A stretch of DNA of 59,560 bases from JALZAH01 sp051000755. Lineage in GTDB: Bacteria > Actinomycetota > Acidimicrobiia > Acidimicrobiales > Palsa-688. The stretch is from NCBI GenBank assembly GCA_051000755.1, contig JBPCNZ010000151.1, forward strand, positions 1 to 59,560, read 5' to 3'. Below are positions 39,747-48,553 of the stretch, in pieces (the first letter of the stretch is position 1; every line of letters begins with the position of its first letter). The notes beneath the pieces are model-generated. The model ran no database searches and was not told the origin of the DNA. It saw only the letters and a program-made list of their open reading frames with translations. Position numbers and translations under genes: made by a program.

Positions 39747-42242
39747 CTAATGAAGAACCTCGTGGCTGGTCTCCGGCCAGGTCCAGTCGGCGATCTCGGG
39801 AAGGTCATCGCCGTGCTCTCGGGTCCAGGCTTTTGCTCGACGCCGTTCGTCGGTCATGGTTTGACGGACGGTCGCGGCACGCGGTCCGAGGCCGGGGACT
39901 CGGTCGATGACGTCGGTAACGAGGTGGTAACGGTCGAGGTCGTTGAGCATCACCATGTCGAAGGGGGTGGTGGTAGTGCCGTTCTCCTTGTAGCCGCGGA
40001 CGTGGATGTTGGCATGGTTGGTCCTGCGATAGGTGAGGCGGTGCACGAGCCACGGGTAGCCATGGAAGGCGAAGATGACCGGTCGGTTGGCGGTGAAGAG
40101 TGCATCGAACTCGGCGTCAGGCAGCCCGTGAGGGTGCTCCGACGCGGGCAGAAGCCTCATCAGGTCCACGACGTTGACGAACCGGACGGACAGCTCGGGG
40201 AGATGCTGACGGATCAAGTCGGCGGCAGCCAAGGCTTCGAGCGTGGGAATATCGCCGGCACATGCCAGAACCACGTCAGGCAGCGAGCCCATGTTCTCGG
40301 TGCCGGCCCAATCCCAGGTGCCGATGCCTCGGGTGCAGTGGGCCTCGGCCTGGTCCATGGGGAGGTAGTCAAGGGCGGGGTGTTTACCGGCGACGATGAC
40401 ATTGACGTAGTGACGGCTGCGCAGGCAATGGTCGGCGACCGACAACAGGCAGTTGGCGTCGGGCGGCAGGTACACCCGGACGATGTCGGGCTTCTTGTTC
40501 ATGACCACATCCAAGAAGCCGGGATCCTGATGGGTGGACCCGTTGTGATCCTGGCGCCAAACATGCGAGGTGAGCAGATAGTTGAGCGAGGCGATGGGCC
40601 GGCGCCATGGCACCTTGGAGGACGCTTCGAGCCATTTGGCGTGCTGGTTGAACATGGAGTCGACGATGTGGATGAATGCCTCGTAGCAGGTGAACAGGCC
40701 GTGCCTGCCGGTGAGCAGGTAACCCTCGAGCAGACCCTGGCAGAGGTGCTCCGAGAGGACCTCGATCACGCGCCCTTCGGGACTGAGGTGATCGTCAGCA
40801 TCATCGCGGGCGGCCATCCATTCCCGGCCGGTGACCTCGAAGACGGCGTCCAGGCGGTTGGAGGCAACCTCATCGGGCCCAAACAGGCGGAAGGCGGTGG
40901 GATTGGCGGCGACCACGTCGCGCACCCATGAGCCAAGCACTGCGGTGGCCCCGTGCTGGCCGGCGCCGTGATGGGGTACCTCAACGGCGTAATCTCGGAA
41001 GTCGGGCAGCTCTAGACCGCGCAGGAGCACCCCGCCGTTGGCCACCGGGTTGGCGCTCATCCGCCGATCCCCTTTCGGCGGGAAGCCAAGCAGTTCGGGG
41101 ACCGGGACCCCATCGACATCGAAGAGCTCCGCCGGCAGGTAGGAGCGCATCCATGCCTCGAGCTCCTCACGGTGAGCGGTATTGGTACGGGCCTCGGCGA
41201 TGGGCACTTGATGGGCACGAAAGGTGCCCTCGACCTGGAGACCATCGACGATCTTCGGCCCGGTCCAGCCCTTTGGCGAGCGCAGTACGATCATCGGCCA
41301 ACGGGGCAGGCTCAGGTCGCCGTCGACTCGAGCCCGGGTCTGGATGGCGGTGATGTCCTCGAGGCAGGCGTCGAGCGTGGCGGCCATGGCCTGGTGGGCC
41401 TCGGCCGGGTTGGCATCGATGCTCACCGTCACCATGTGCGGGTCGTACCCGTAGCCACGAAGCAGCGCCAGCAGGTCGCCTTCGGGGATGCGGGCCAGGA
41501 CGGTGGGGTTGGCGATCTTGTAGCCGTTGAGATGCAGGATCGGTAGCACCGCTCCGTCTCGGGCGGGGTTGACGAACTTGTTGACGTGCCAGCTGGCGGC
41601 AAGGGGTCCCGTCTCCGCCTCGCCATCACCGACCACGCAGAACACGGTCAGGTTCGGATCGTCGAGGGCCGCACCATAGGCGTGGAGGAGGGAGTACCCG
41701 AGCTCGCCGCCTTCGTGGAACGAGCCCGGTGTGTCCGGAGCGAGGTGGCTGGGCACACCGCCGGGGAACGAGAACTGCCGGAACAGCCGCAGCATCCCAT
41801 CGGCGTCGCAGCTGATCGACGGCGCCCGCTCACTGTAGGTACCTTCGAGCCAGGCGCAGGCATTGGGGCCCGGCCCGCCGTGGCCGGGGCCCATCACGTA
41901 CACCGCGTCCAGGTCCCGAGCCCGGATGACCCGGTTGGCGTGCGCGTAGATCAGGTTCAGCCCTGGGGTTGTCCCCCAATGGCCGAGCAGCCGAGGCTTG
42001 ACATCCTCAGGCTCCAACGAGCGGATCAGGAGCGGGTTGTCCATCAGGTAGATCTGGCCGACTGCCAGGTAGTTGGCGGCACGCCACCAAGCATCGAGCA
42101 CCCGCAACTGCTCGTGGTCGAGCGGTCCGGCCACGTCGGCGAGGGTGTAGGGCGTCGGGGCTACCGAGCGCCGGGTGGCGGACACGTCCCCATTGTTGCC
42201 TAGGTCGCCCCCGATCGGTACCGGGATCTCCTGCAGGTTCAT
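39747..42242 (-). CDS. xfp: Xylulose-5-P/fructose-6-P phosphoketolase
   Basis: Thiamine-diphosphate enzyme splitting xylulose 5-phosphate (or fructose 6-phosphate) with phosphate into acetyl phosphate and glyceraldehyde 3-phosphate (or erythrose 4-phosphate). 831 residues from ATG 42242 (MNLQEIPVPIGG); the extra N-terminal 25 residues before the conserved LRVLDAWWRAANYLAVGQIYL are variable. Motifs: GHWGTTPGLNLIYAHANR, GPGHGGPGPNA, SFPGGVPSHLAPDTPGS and VVGDGEAETGPLAASWHVNKF (ThDP-binding GDG...N). Diverges from acetate kinase (125 bp), which uses its product. Confidence 0.95.
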   Translation of the reverse strand: MNLQEIPVPIGGDLGNNGDVSATRRSVAPTPYTLADVAGPLDHEQLRVLDAWWRAANYLAVGQIYLMDNPLLIRSLEPEDVKPRLLGHWGTTPGLNLIYAHANRVIRARDLDAVYVMGPGHGGPGPNACAWLEGTYSERAPSISCDADGMLRLFRQFSFPGGVPSHLAPDTPGSFHEGGELGYSLLHAYGAALDDPNLTVFCVVGDGEAETGPLAASWHVNKFVNPARDGAVLPILHLNGYKIANPTVLARIPEGDLLALLRGYGYDPHMVTVSIDANPAEAHQAMAATLDACLEDITAIQTRARVDGDLSLPRWPMIVLRSPKGWTGPKIVDGLQVEGTFRAHQVPIAEARTNTAHREELEAWMRSYLPAELFDVDGVPVPELLGFPPKGDRRMSANPVANGGVLLRGLELPDFRDYAVEVPHHGAGQHGATAVLGSWVRDVVAANPTAFRLFGPDEVASNRLDAVFEVTGREWMAARDDADDHLSPEGRVIEVLSEHLCQGLLEGYLLTGRHGLFTCYEAFIHIVDSMFNQHAKWLEASSKVPWRRPIASLNYLLTSHVWRQDHNGSTHQDPGFLDVVMNKKPDIVRVYLPPDANCLLSVADHCLRSRHYVNVIVAGKHPALDYLPMDQAEAHCTRGIGTWDWAGTENMGSLPDVVLACAGDIPTLEALAAADLIRQHLPELSVRFVNVVDLMRLLPASEHPHGLPDAEFDALFTANRPVIFAFHGYPWLVHRLTYRRTNHANIHVRGYKENGTTTTPFDMVMLNDLDRYHLVTDVIDRVPGLGPRAATVRQTMTDERRRAKAWTREHGDDLPEIADWTWPETSHEVLH

Positions 42243-42367
42243 CACTTGTGCATGCTTCTTCCTGAATTGGGCATCATCGACCCAAGCATGGACCAGCCCA
42301 GGGCACCCTTGTCGTAGGCCGACGGTCACCCCTCGTAGGGCCGAAGGTCACCTATCCTCGACACGAG

Positions 42368-43471
42368 ATGCGCGTGCTCGTGGTCAACGCAGGGTCGAGC
42401 AGCGTCAAGCTTCGCGTCGTCGACAACGAGGGGCACATCGGCGCCAAGGCCGACCTTGGCGCCCCCGGCCAGGACCTGGTCGACCAGCTCGAACGATTCG
42501 TTGGTGACGCCGGGCCTTTGGACGCAGCAGGGCACCGCGTCGTCCATGGGGGTTCGCGGTTCCGGGACGCCGTCGTTGTCGACGACGCCATTCGGGCCGA
42601 CCTCGACAAGCTCAGCGCCCTCGCCCCGCTGCACAACCCGCCGGCTCTCGAGGCGATCGACGCCCTCACCCGAATACGCCCCGAGCTGGCCTCCGTCGCA
42701 TGTTTCGATACCGCGTTCCACGCGTCGCTGCCGCCCGAGTCCGTCAGCTACGCCTTGCCTTCCGACTGGGTCGACCGTTGGAGCATCCGGCGCTACGGCT
42801 TCCACGGGTTGAGCTGTAGTTGGGCGACAGCGAGGACCGCCGAGGTGTTGGGTTGGCCACCCCACAGCGGACGCCTCGCCGTCTGTCATCTCGGGGCGGG
42901 CGGATCCGTGACGGCCGTGCACGCCGGACGATCGGTGGACACCACCATGGGCTTCACACCGGTGGAGGGGCTGGTGATGGCCACCCGGCCCGGCGATGTC
43001 GACCCCGGAGCCATCTCCTGGCTGGTGGCCAACGGGATCGGAGCCGACGAGCTCGGCGACGCGTTGGAGCATCGCAGCGGCCTGGCAGCCCTCTCCGGTG
43101 AGCCGAGTGGCAACATGAGGGTGCTGCTCGCCAGACGGGATGGAGGAGACATCCCCGCAGGGCTTGCGGTCAGGATCTACCTGCATCGGTTGCGAGCAAA
43201 GATCGCGGCGATGGCGGCGGCCATGGAGGGGCTCGATGCCCTGGTGTTCACCGGCGGCATCGGCGAAAACTCCGAGGCAATCCGTGCCGAGACCTGTGCG
43301 GGACTCCACTGGCTGGGCGTGAGCATCGATGAGCACGCCAATACGAGCTCGGCCGGCTCCGACGCCGACATCAGCGGCTCCGGTGCACCGGTGCGGACCG
43401 TCGTGGTCCACGCCCGCGAGGAGCTGGTCATCGCCGCCGACTGCCGCCGTCTCCTCGCCAGCCGGCGCTGA
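42368..43471 (+). CDS. ackA: Acetate kinase
   Basis: Transfers phosphate from acetyl phosphate to ADP, giving acetate and ATP. 367 residues from ATG 42368. Motifs: VLVVNAGSSSVKLRV, HRVVHGG (substrate), ACFDTAFHASLP, RRYGFHGLS, VCHLGAGGSVTAV, MGFTPVEGLVMATRPGDVDPG and VFTGGIGENSEAIR. Slightly shorter than usual (about 400) through compact loops. Paired with phosphoketolase across a shared promoter region, completing a phosphoketolase bypass with substrate-level ATP gain. Confidence 0.96.
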   Translation: MRVLVVNAGSSSVKLRVVDNEGHIGAKADLGAPGQDLVDQLERFVGDAGPLDAAGHRVVHGGSRFRDAVVVDDAIRADLDKLSALAPLHNPPALEAIDALTRIRPELASVACFDTAFHASLPPESVSYALPSDWVDRWSIRRYGFHGLSCSWATARTAEVLGWPPHSGRLAVCHLGAGGSVTAVHAGRSVDTTMGFTPVEGLVMATRPGDVDPGAISWLVANGIGADELGDALEHRSGLAALSGEPSGNMRVLLARRDGGDIPAGLAVRIYLHRLRAKIAAMAAAMEGLDALVFTGGIGENSEAIRAETCAGLHWLGVSIDEHANTSSAGSDADISGSGAPVRTVVVHAREELVIAADCRRLLASRR

Positions 43472-43639
43472 TCTCGACGATCACCCGTCACGCCGAGCAG
43501 AGCCATTCGCCGGCCGAGACAGGACCTCGGCCCCTACGGGCACCGGCCTCGCCAGACGATGGAGCCCGTCGGGTCGCCCGGACGGGCGTTCGACACGATC
43601 GGTACACCGCCGACGGGACGACAACAAGGAGACGTCGAG

Positions 43640-44227
43640 ATGGGACGCAAGACTTTCGATTCGTTGGTGAGTGCTGGCGGGCTGCTGTTGGTGGCCGTGC
43701 TCCTGATCGCCGGGGGACTGCTCACCTGGGGACACAGCTACATCGGCCAGCAGGTCCACAGCCAACTCGCGGCCCAGCAGATCTACTTCCCGGCCGCCAA
43801 CAGCCCGACGGTCGCCGGCTCGCAGTTCACCGCCATGCGTCAATACGGCGGCCAGCAGATGACGACCGGTGCCCAGGCCGAGGTCTATGCCGATCACTTC
43901 ATCGCCGTCCACCTCAAGGAGATCGGCGGAGGCAAGACCTACTCGCAGCTGTCGACCGAGGCAATCGCGCAGCCGAACAACGCCAAGCTGGCCGCTCAGG
44001 TCAACACCGTGTTCAAGGGCGAGACTCTTCGCGGTCTGCTGCTCAACGCCTACGCCTTCGGGACCATGGGGACGATCGCCAGGATTGCCGCCGTAGCAGC
44101 CTTCATTGCCGCCGGATTGCTTCTGGTCCTCTCCGCCCTGGGTCTCTCCCACGCTCGCCGGAGGGCCCCGGCCGACGTGACCCTCACGGCATCCAACTCC
44201 CGCCTTCCCGTCGCGGCCAACGCCTAG
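43640..44227 (+). CDS. Two-TM membrane protein of unknown function
   Basis: 195 residues from ATG 43640 after AAGGAGACG. One hydrophobic helix at about 10-30 (SAGGLLLVAVLLIAGGLLTW), a hydrophilic outside domain of about 110 residues (YIGQQVHSQLAAQQIYFPAA), and a second helix at about 150-172 (IARIAAVAAFIAAGLLLVLSA). A type seen in several actinobacteria, without known function. Followed by a strong terminator. Confidence 0.82.
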   Translation: MGRKTFDSLVSAGGLLLVAVLLIAGGLLTWGHSYIGQQVHSQLAAQQIYFPAANSPTVAGSQFTAMRQYGGQQMTTGAQAEVYADHFIAVHLKEIGGGKTYSQLSTEAIAQPNNAKLAAQVNTVFKGETLRGLLLNAYAFGTMGTIARIAAVAAFIAAGLLLVLSALGLSHARRRAPADVTLTASNSRLPVAANA

Positions 44228-44250
44228 ACACCAGCCAGAAGAGCTATACC

Positions 44251-44281
44251 AGGACCCCCGGCCTCAGCGGCCGGGGGTCCT
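44251..44281 (+). terminator. Strong rho-independent-like hairpin
   Basis: Perfect 13-bp stem AGGACCCCCGGCC / GGCCGGGGGTCCT with loop TCAGC, then GTTCTT. Located 24 bases after the two-TM protein gene. Confidence 0.85.
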
Positions 44282-44422
44282 GTTCTTCGCCGATCACTGT
44301 GGGAGCTGCGGCCTGCTGGAGGCTTGCACGACCGACCCCGAATGGCAGGACGCCTTATGGCTAGCCCGTGCCCAACGTCCAGACGCCTGACCAGACCGGG
44401 CAGGGGCGGTCCGATCTCGGCT

Positions 44423-44971
44423 TCACCGAAGTTCATCCACGACGGCGGCGAGCACCTCTTTGGGTGCAGGGAGTGCGCCCTCCCCCGATCCTACCCCGTC
44501 GGAAACCCCCTCGGTCATGCGCCGTCCGGTGAGGCGATCCGTGGAGAGATGAATCAGCGGAGTCTCCAGGCGTCCCACCCATGGATCCGGGTCGACGACC
44601 ATGGCATCTTTCCCCTCCGGGTCAACCATCACCTGGTGAGCCAGTCCGACAGCAACGACGCTCCAACCTCGACGCGTGACCGGGTCGACGTCGTCTACTT
44701 CGAAGGCGAGTACGACGTTTCGTGTTTCAGTAGCGTGGGTCTCGCCGGCACCGAAGACCACCTCCTCCCCGGCCAGGCGATAGCTGACCGGGAGGATGGC
44801 TGGCAGGGCATGACGGCTCACCGCCACCCGACCTACCGATCGGCTCGCCAACAGACGCAAGCATTCCGCTCGCGACAGGATCTCCAGGCCATCGCTGTCC
44901 ACGTTCGCAACCGGAATGTTCTGGGGTTGGGGCGGTCCACCGTTCGCCGCCGCTTCATTCGAGCGGTCCAT
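44423..44971 (-). CDS. Pyridoxamine 5'-phosphate oxidase-family flavoprotein
   Basis: 182 residues from ATG 44971. FMN-binding split-barrel fold: LSRAECLRLLASRSVGRVAVSRHALP, then AILPVSYRLAGEEVVFGAG and RNVVLAFEVDDVDPVTRRGWSVVAVG, a pattern typical of small actinobacterial flavin or F420-type reductases. Substrate unknown. Stands alone on the minus strand between the terminator and a divergent unknown gene. Confidence 0.85.
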   Translation of the reverse strand: MDRSNEAAANGGPPQPQNIPVANVDSDGLEILSRAECLRLLASRSVGRVAVSRHALPAILPVSYRLAGEEVVFGAGETHATETRNVVLAFEVDDVDPVTRRGWSVVAVGLAHQVMVDPEGKDAMVVDPDPWVGRLETPLIHLSTDRLTGRRMTEGVSDGVGSGEGALPAPKEVLAAVVDELR

Positions 44972-45198
44972 TCAGGTACCTCCATCGCCTCGGTCGATTG
45001 TCGTGGTACGACGAGCTTGGGCCAGGTCGGGACCGCCGGGTAGTGCCAAAGGTCCTCATCCCTCAGGGCGCTTGGATCCACCGGCCATTGGCCCCTGGGA
45101 TTGGAGGCGAAAGGCCCTGCCACGGACCGAGCGGGATGCGGCAGGGTGGTGCTGCGATACCGATCCAAGCTCAGCACCTCACATCGGAGCAGAACACC

Positions 45199-45765
45199 AT
45201 GGGAACACCAGCGTCAACATCCAGCGGCTCACTGGCCCCCACGTCGGCCGACGCCTTCGAGGCCCAGGAAGCGCGGAACGCCGGCGGGCCGCTCGCGGAG
45301 ATCGACGAGATCGTGGCCGGCGTGTCGCAGAGGGACCGCCAAGCCACAGAGCGAGGCATGCACGAGATGGAGGTCCAACGTGAGTTCCTCGACGAGTTCA
45401 CCACCACCTGCCGGCGCGAGATACGACCGGCGATGGAGTCCGTGCTGAGGCAGCTCCATCGTAGCGGTGGCGGGGGCCTGATCGAGGAGCACAACGGCGG
45501 TGAAACTCGGATCCGCACTCCTCGCCTGACCCTCTGGATGTCCCTCGAAGGCGACATCGTCGGCGGCCCCCGCCCCGACCGAGATCCCTATCTCCAGCTC
45601 GACGCGGACGCCGCCCAGCGTGACGTCAAGATCACCGAAGGCGATATGTGGCGTGGGGCCGGCGCCGGCCACAGCGGCCCCACGGCCGTGTGGCAACTCT
45701 CCGACATCACCGCAGAGCGGATAACCCAAGAGCTGGCAGATATCGTGCGGCGCGCCGCGTTGTGA
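45199..45765 (+). CDS. Soluble protein of unknown function
   Basis: 188 residues from ATG 45199. No signal peptide or membrane helix. The N-terminal half is charged and helical (GPLAEIDEIVAGVSQRDRQA, EVQREFLDEFTTTCRREIRP), possibly coiled coil; the C-terminal half looks like beta strands (TRIRTPRLTLWMSLEGDIVG). Not recognised as a family. It precedes the b561/molybdopterin fusion by 117 bp. Confidence 0.7.
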   Translation: MGTPASTSSGSLAPTSADAFEAQEARNAGGPLAEIDEIVAGVSQRDRQATERGMHEMEVQREFLDEFTTTCRREIRPAMESVLRQLHRSGGGGLIEEHNGGETRIRTPRLTLWMSLEGDIVGGPRPDRDPYLQLDADAAQRDVKITEGDMWRGAGAGHSGPTAVWQLSDITAERITQELADIVRRAAL

Positions 45766-45882
45766 CCTGAGAGCTTCAAGCGGCGGTGCTGCAGACGGCA
45801 CTACCTTCTGAACGACAGCGTTGCTCCGGACCTCGGTGACGCCCGTGCCCGCACGGACACGTCGCCGAGGATCGGAAATGCA

Positions 45883-47643
45883 ATGCCCGATGAATCGCCG
45901 TCAGGGATCACGCCCGAAGTCGTGCGCAGTGAGTTGTACCGGCTGACACCGGGCGAGGATGTGATCATCCCAGCCACCTGGGCCGGTTCCGTGCCTCAGG
46001 TGGGCGGCATCGCGCCGCGGATGCGCATTGGGCGTACCAGGTGGCTCAACCTGATGTGGCTGGTACCCGCCGGTTTGGTCCTCCTGCTCGCAGCGGTGGC
46101 GGTGGCCCAGGGCCTGCGTCACGTCCCGTCCGTGCAGCGGTTCATCGCCGCCCATCCCGGCACCATCGCCCAGGCGCACCCGAAGACGGTGGGTTTCCCG
46201 TCGTGGCTGCGCTGGCAACACTTCTTCAACGTCTTCTTCATGATCTTCATCATTCGCTCCGGGATCCAAGTCCTCTCCGACCACCCCCGCCTCTACTGGA
46301 CTCGTCACTGCACCCCGGGCCGGGACTGGTTCCGGGTCCAAAAGCCGGTGCCGGCCGACCCACTGTGGACAGCCAAACAGGACTCGATCAGCCTCCCTGG
46401 TCAGGTCGGCCTGCCCGGCTTGCGGCACTCCATCGGTCTGGCTCGCTGGTGGCACCTGGGTACGGACACACTCTGGCTGCTCAACGGCGTCGTCTTCTTC
46501 GTCCTCCTCTTCGTCACGTCGCAGTGGCAGCGCCTGGTGCCAACGACGTGGCAGGTGTTCCCCGACGCCCTGTCGGTCCTCGTCCAGTACCTGTCGCTGA
46601 ACTGGCCGACCGAGACCGGCTGGGCCGCCTACAACGGGCTGCAACTCATCGCCTACTTCATCACCGTCTTCGTCGCCGCCCCCCTGGCCCTGATCACCGG
46701 TTTGGGCATGTCGCCAGCCTTGTCCACCCGCTTCAAGAGGATCAGCCGCGTCCTCAGCATTCAGGTCGCACGGTCACTCCACTTCTTGGTCCTGGCCTGG
46801 TTCCTGTTCTTCATCGTCATCCACGTCACCCTGGTCTTCGCCACCGGCGCCCTGGTCAACCTGAACCACATCTACGCCGGACGCAACGACCACGGCTGGA
46901 CCGGCTTCGTCCTGTTCGCCGTCTCCATGGTGGTCATCGTGGTCGGGTGGGTCGCGGCCACCCCGTTGACCATCGCCCACCCTCGCAAGATCCAACGAGT
47001 CGGCCAAGCCCTCGTCGGGCCCCTCCAGCATCTCTTCGAACATACCGACCCCAAGCCCGGCCAGTACCGAGAGAACGACATCTCTCCCTACTTCTGGCAC
47101 AACGGCCAGTATCCGGACTCCGACGAGTACAAGCGGCTCTTCGACACCGGATTCGCCGACTACCGCCTACGGATCCACGGTCTCGTCGACAATCCCGTCG
47201 AACTCGACCTCACCCAACTCCGGGCTCTGCCCCATCACCAGCAGATCACCCAGCATTTCTGCATCCAGGGGTGGTCCGGCATCGCCAAGTGGGGCGGCGT
47301 GTCCATGGCGACCATCCTTGACCTGGTCCGCCCCCGACCCGAGGCGAGGTGGGTGGTCTTCTACTCCCTCGGCGACGGGGCCGACAAAGGCACCTACTAC
47401 GACGCCCACCCCATCGAGCACATGCGCCACCACCTCACGATGCTGGCTTACGACATGAACGACCAGCCGCTCACCTTCGGCCACGGCGCCCCGTTGCGGC
47501 TCCGCAACGAGATCGAGCTCGGATTCAAACAGGTCAAATGGATCAAGGGCATCGAGTTCGTCGTCGACTTCTCCGAGGTCGCCGGCGGTTACGGCGGATA
47601 CAACCAGGACCACGAGTTCTTCGGTTACCGCCAATCCATCTAG
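45883..47643 (+). CDS. Cytochrome b561 fused to a sulfite-oxidase-like molybdopterin domain
   Basis: 586 residues. N-terminal half has about six membrane helices (for example 55-77, 112-130, 195-215, 252-275, 298-322, 340-362) with histidines His113, His191, His300 and His314 as candidate haem ligands. Residues about 395-586 are a sulfite oxidase/MsrP-type molybdopterin domain with the molybdenum-binding Cys460 in QHFCIQGWSGIAKWGG. MsrP normally works with a separate haem membrane partner, MsrQ; here electron carrier and catalytic domain are one polypeptide. Substrate (methionine sulfoxide, another S/N-oxide or sulfite) is open. Confidence 0.9.
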   Translation: MPDESPSGITPEVVRSELYRLTPGEDVIIPATWAGSVPQVGGIAPRMRIGRTRWLNLMWLVPAGLVLLLAAVAVAQGLRHVPSVQRFIAAHPGTIAQAHPKTVGFPSWLRWQHFFNVFFMIFIIRSGIQVLSDHPRLYWTRHCTPGRDWFRVQKPVPADPLWTAKQDSISLPGQVGLPGLRHSIGLARWWHLGTDTLWLLNGVVFFVLLFVTSQWQRLVPTTWQVFPDALSVLVQYLSLNWPTETGWAAYNGLQLIAYFITVFVAAPLALITGLGMSPALSTRFKRISRVLSIQVARSLHFLVLAWFLFFIVIHVTLVFATGALVNLNHIYAGRNDHGWTGFVLFAVSMVVIVVGWVAATPLTIAHPRKIQRVGQALVGPLQHLFEHTDPKPGQYRENDISPYFWHNGQYPDSDEYKRLFDTGFADYRLRIHGLVDNPVELDLTQLRALPHHQQITQHFCIQGWSGIAKWGGVSMATILDLVRPRPEARWVVFYSLGDGADKGTYYDAHPIEHMRHHLTMLAYDMNDQPLTFGHGAPLRLRNEIELGFKQVKWIKGIEFVVDFSEVAGGYGGYNQDHEFFGYRQSI

Positions 47644-47657
47644 AAGGAGAGAGCTCG

Positions 47658-47723
47658 GTGCCGACTGCGATGCAACTCACCAACAACAGCAACTCCCGGC
47701 GGCGTCTGCGGGTCACGTCATGA
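47658..47723 (+). CDS. 21-residue leader or micro-ORF before the cupin gene
   Basis: GTG 47658 follows AAGGAGAG by 6 bases, the best ribosome site in this region, and reads MPTAMQLTNNSNSRRRLRVTS before TGA 47721-47723. The stop overlaps the cupin ATG (ATGA), so the cupin, which has no site of its own, is probably translated by coupling. The peptide ends in a cluster of arginines (RRRLR, CGG/CGT codons), which might make translation sensitive to arginine or slow. Confidence 0.5.
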   Translation: MPTAMQLTNNSNSRRRLRVTS

Positions 47724-48073
47724 GCGCTGGGGAGCCGACGCGGGGTCCGGCCGGCTCGTTTCGTTCGTCGGTTCGCTTCGATCCTGAGCGGGCTGTCGTC
47801 GCCAACGTTGCGGCTGAGGACGGCACGACGGTGTTCGTGGTGTGTCTCGATGTGGACCAGGCCCTGTCGGAGCACCCGGCTCCCGCCGACCTCACCCTGC
47901 TGATCATCGAGGGACAGCCGGCCATCACGGTCGCCGACACCACGACGGTCACCACCGCCGGTGACGTCATGGTGATGGGCCTTGGCACCCTGCACTCCCT
48001 TGCGGCCGGCTCTCAACGAGCCGTGGTCGTGGGGGTGCTCCACACCCGGCCGTCAAGGTCAGTCCCGGAGTAG
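47720..48073 (+). CDS. Small cupin-fold protein
   Basis: 117 residues from ATG 47720, overlapping the upstream micro-ORF stop. Beta-rich pattern VRFDPERAVVANVAAEDGTT, LTLLIIEGQPAITVADTTTVTTAGDVMVMGLGTLHSLAAGSQ, with the second cupin motif (G-D-x6-G-x2-H) but few metal ligands: the first motif lacks the usual HxH. It may bind a ligand rather than catalyse. Same strand as the b561 fusion, so probably one transcript. Confidence 0.75.
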   Translation: MSAGEPTRGPAGSFRSSVRFDPERAVVANVAAEDGTTVFVVCLDVDQALSEHPAPADLTLLIIEGQPAITVADTTTVTTAGDVMVMGLGTLHSLAAGSQRAVVVGVLHTRPSRSVPE

Positions 48074-48126
48074 GTGGCGCCGGCCATGGGCACCTCCAAG
48101 GTGTGTTGCCACTGCACAATGGCCAC

Positions 48127-48543
48127 ATGCCTGGATGGACCTGTCCTCAATGCCGACGACTCTTCCGGCGCTCCGGACAGTCCCACGAGTGCTCCCCCGC
48201 CATGTCGCTCGAGGAATATTTCTCGACGGGGCCAAGCCACGAGCGCCCCATCGGCGAGGCCGTCATCAGCCACCTCCAGACCGTCGGGCCCCTCCATGTC
48301 GAACCCGTCTCCGTGAGCATCTTCCTCAAGCGAGCCCAGACCTTCGCCCAGCTGCGCCCCAAGGACCGGTGGGTGGCGTTGTCCTTCTCGCTGCCCCAGA
48401 CGGTCCGACACGACCTCATCACGAGGAAGGTCATCCCCTACCACGGGCGATACCACCACGTCGCCAACCTGCGGACCGCCGACGACCTCGATCACAGGCT
48501 CCGCTCCTGGTTGACCGAGGCGTACCTCAACGCACCGGAATGA
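48127..48543 (+). CDS. DUF5655-like protein with N-terminal zinc-ribbon remnant
   Basis: 138 residues from ATG 48127 (MPGWTCPQCRRLFRRSGQSHEC). CPQC plus SHEC could hold one zinc. The body (EYFSTGPSHERPIGEAVISH, LKRAQTFAQLRPKDRWVALSFSLP, IPYHGRYHHVANLRTADDLDHRL) matches the DUF5655 type, found in proteins linked to DNA or nucleic-acid binding, function unknown. Tail-to-tail with the following minus-strand gene (10 bp). Confidence 0.75.
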   Translation: MPGWTCPQCRRLFRRSGQSHECSPAMSLEEYFSTGPSHERPIGEAVISHLQTVGPLHVEPVSVSIFLKRAQTFAQLRPKDRWVALSFSLPQTVRHDLITRKVIPYHGRYHHVANLRTADDLDHRLRSWLTEAYLNAPE

Positions 48544-48553
48544 CCGGCGTCGA

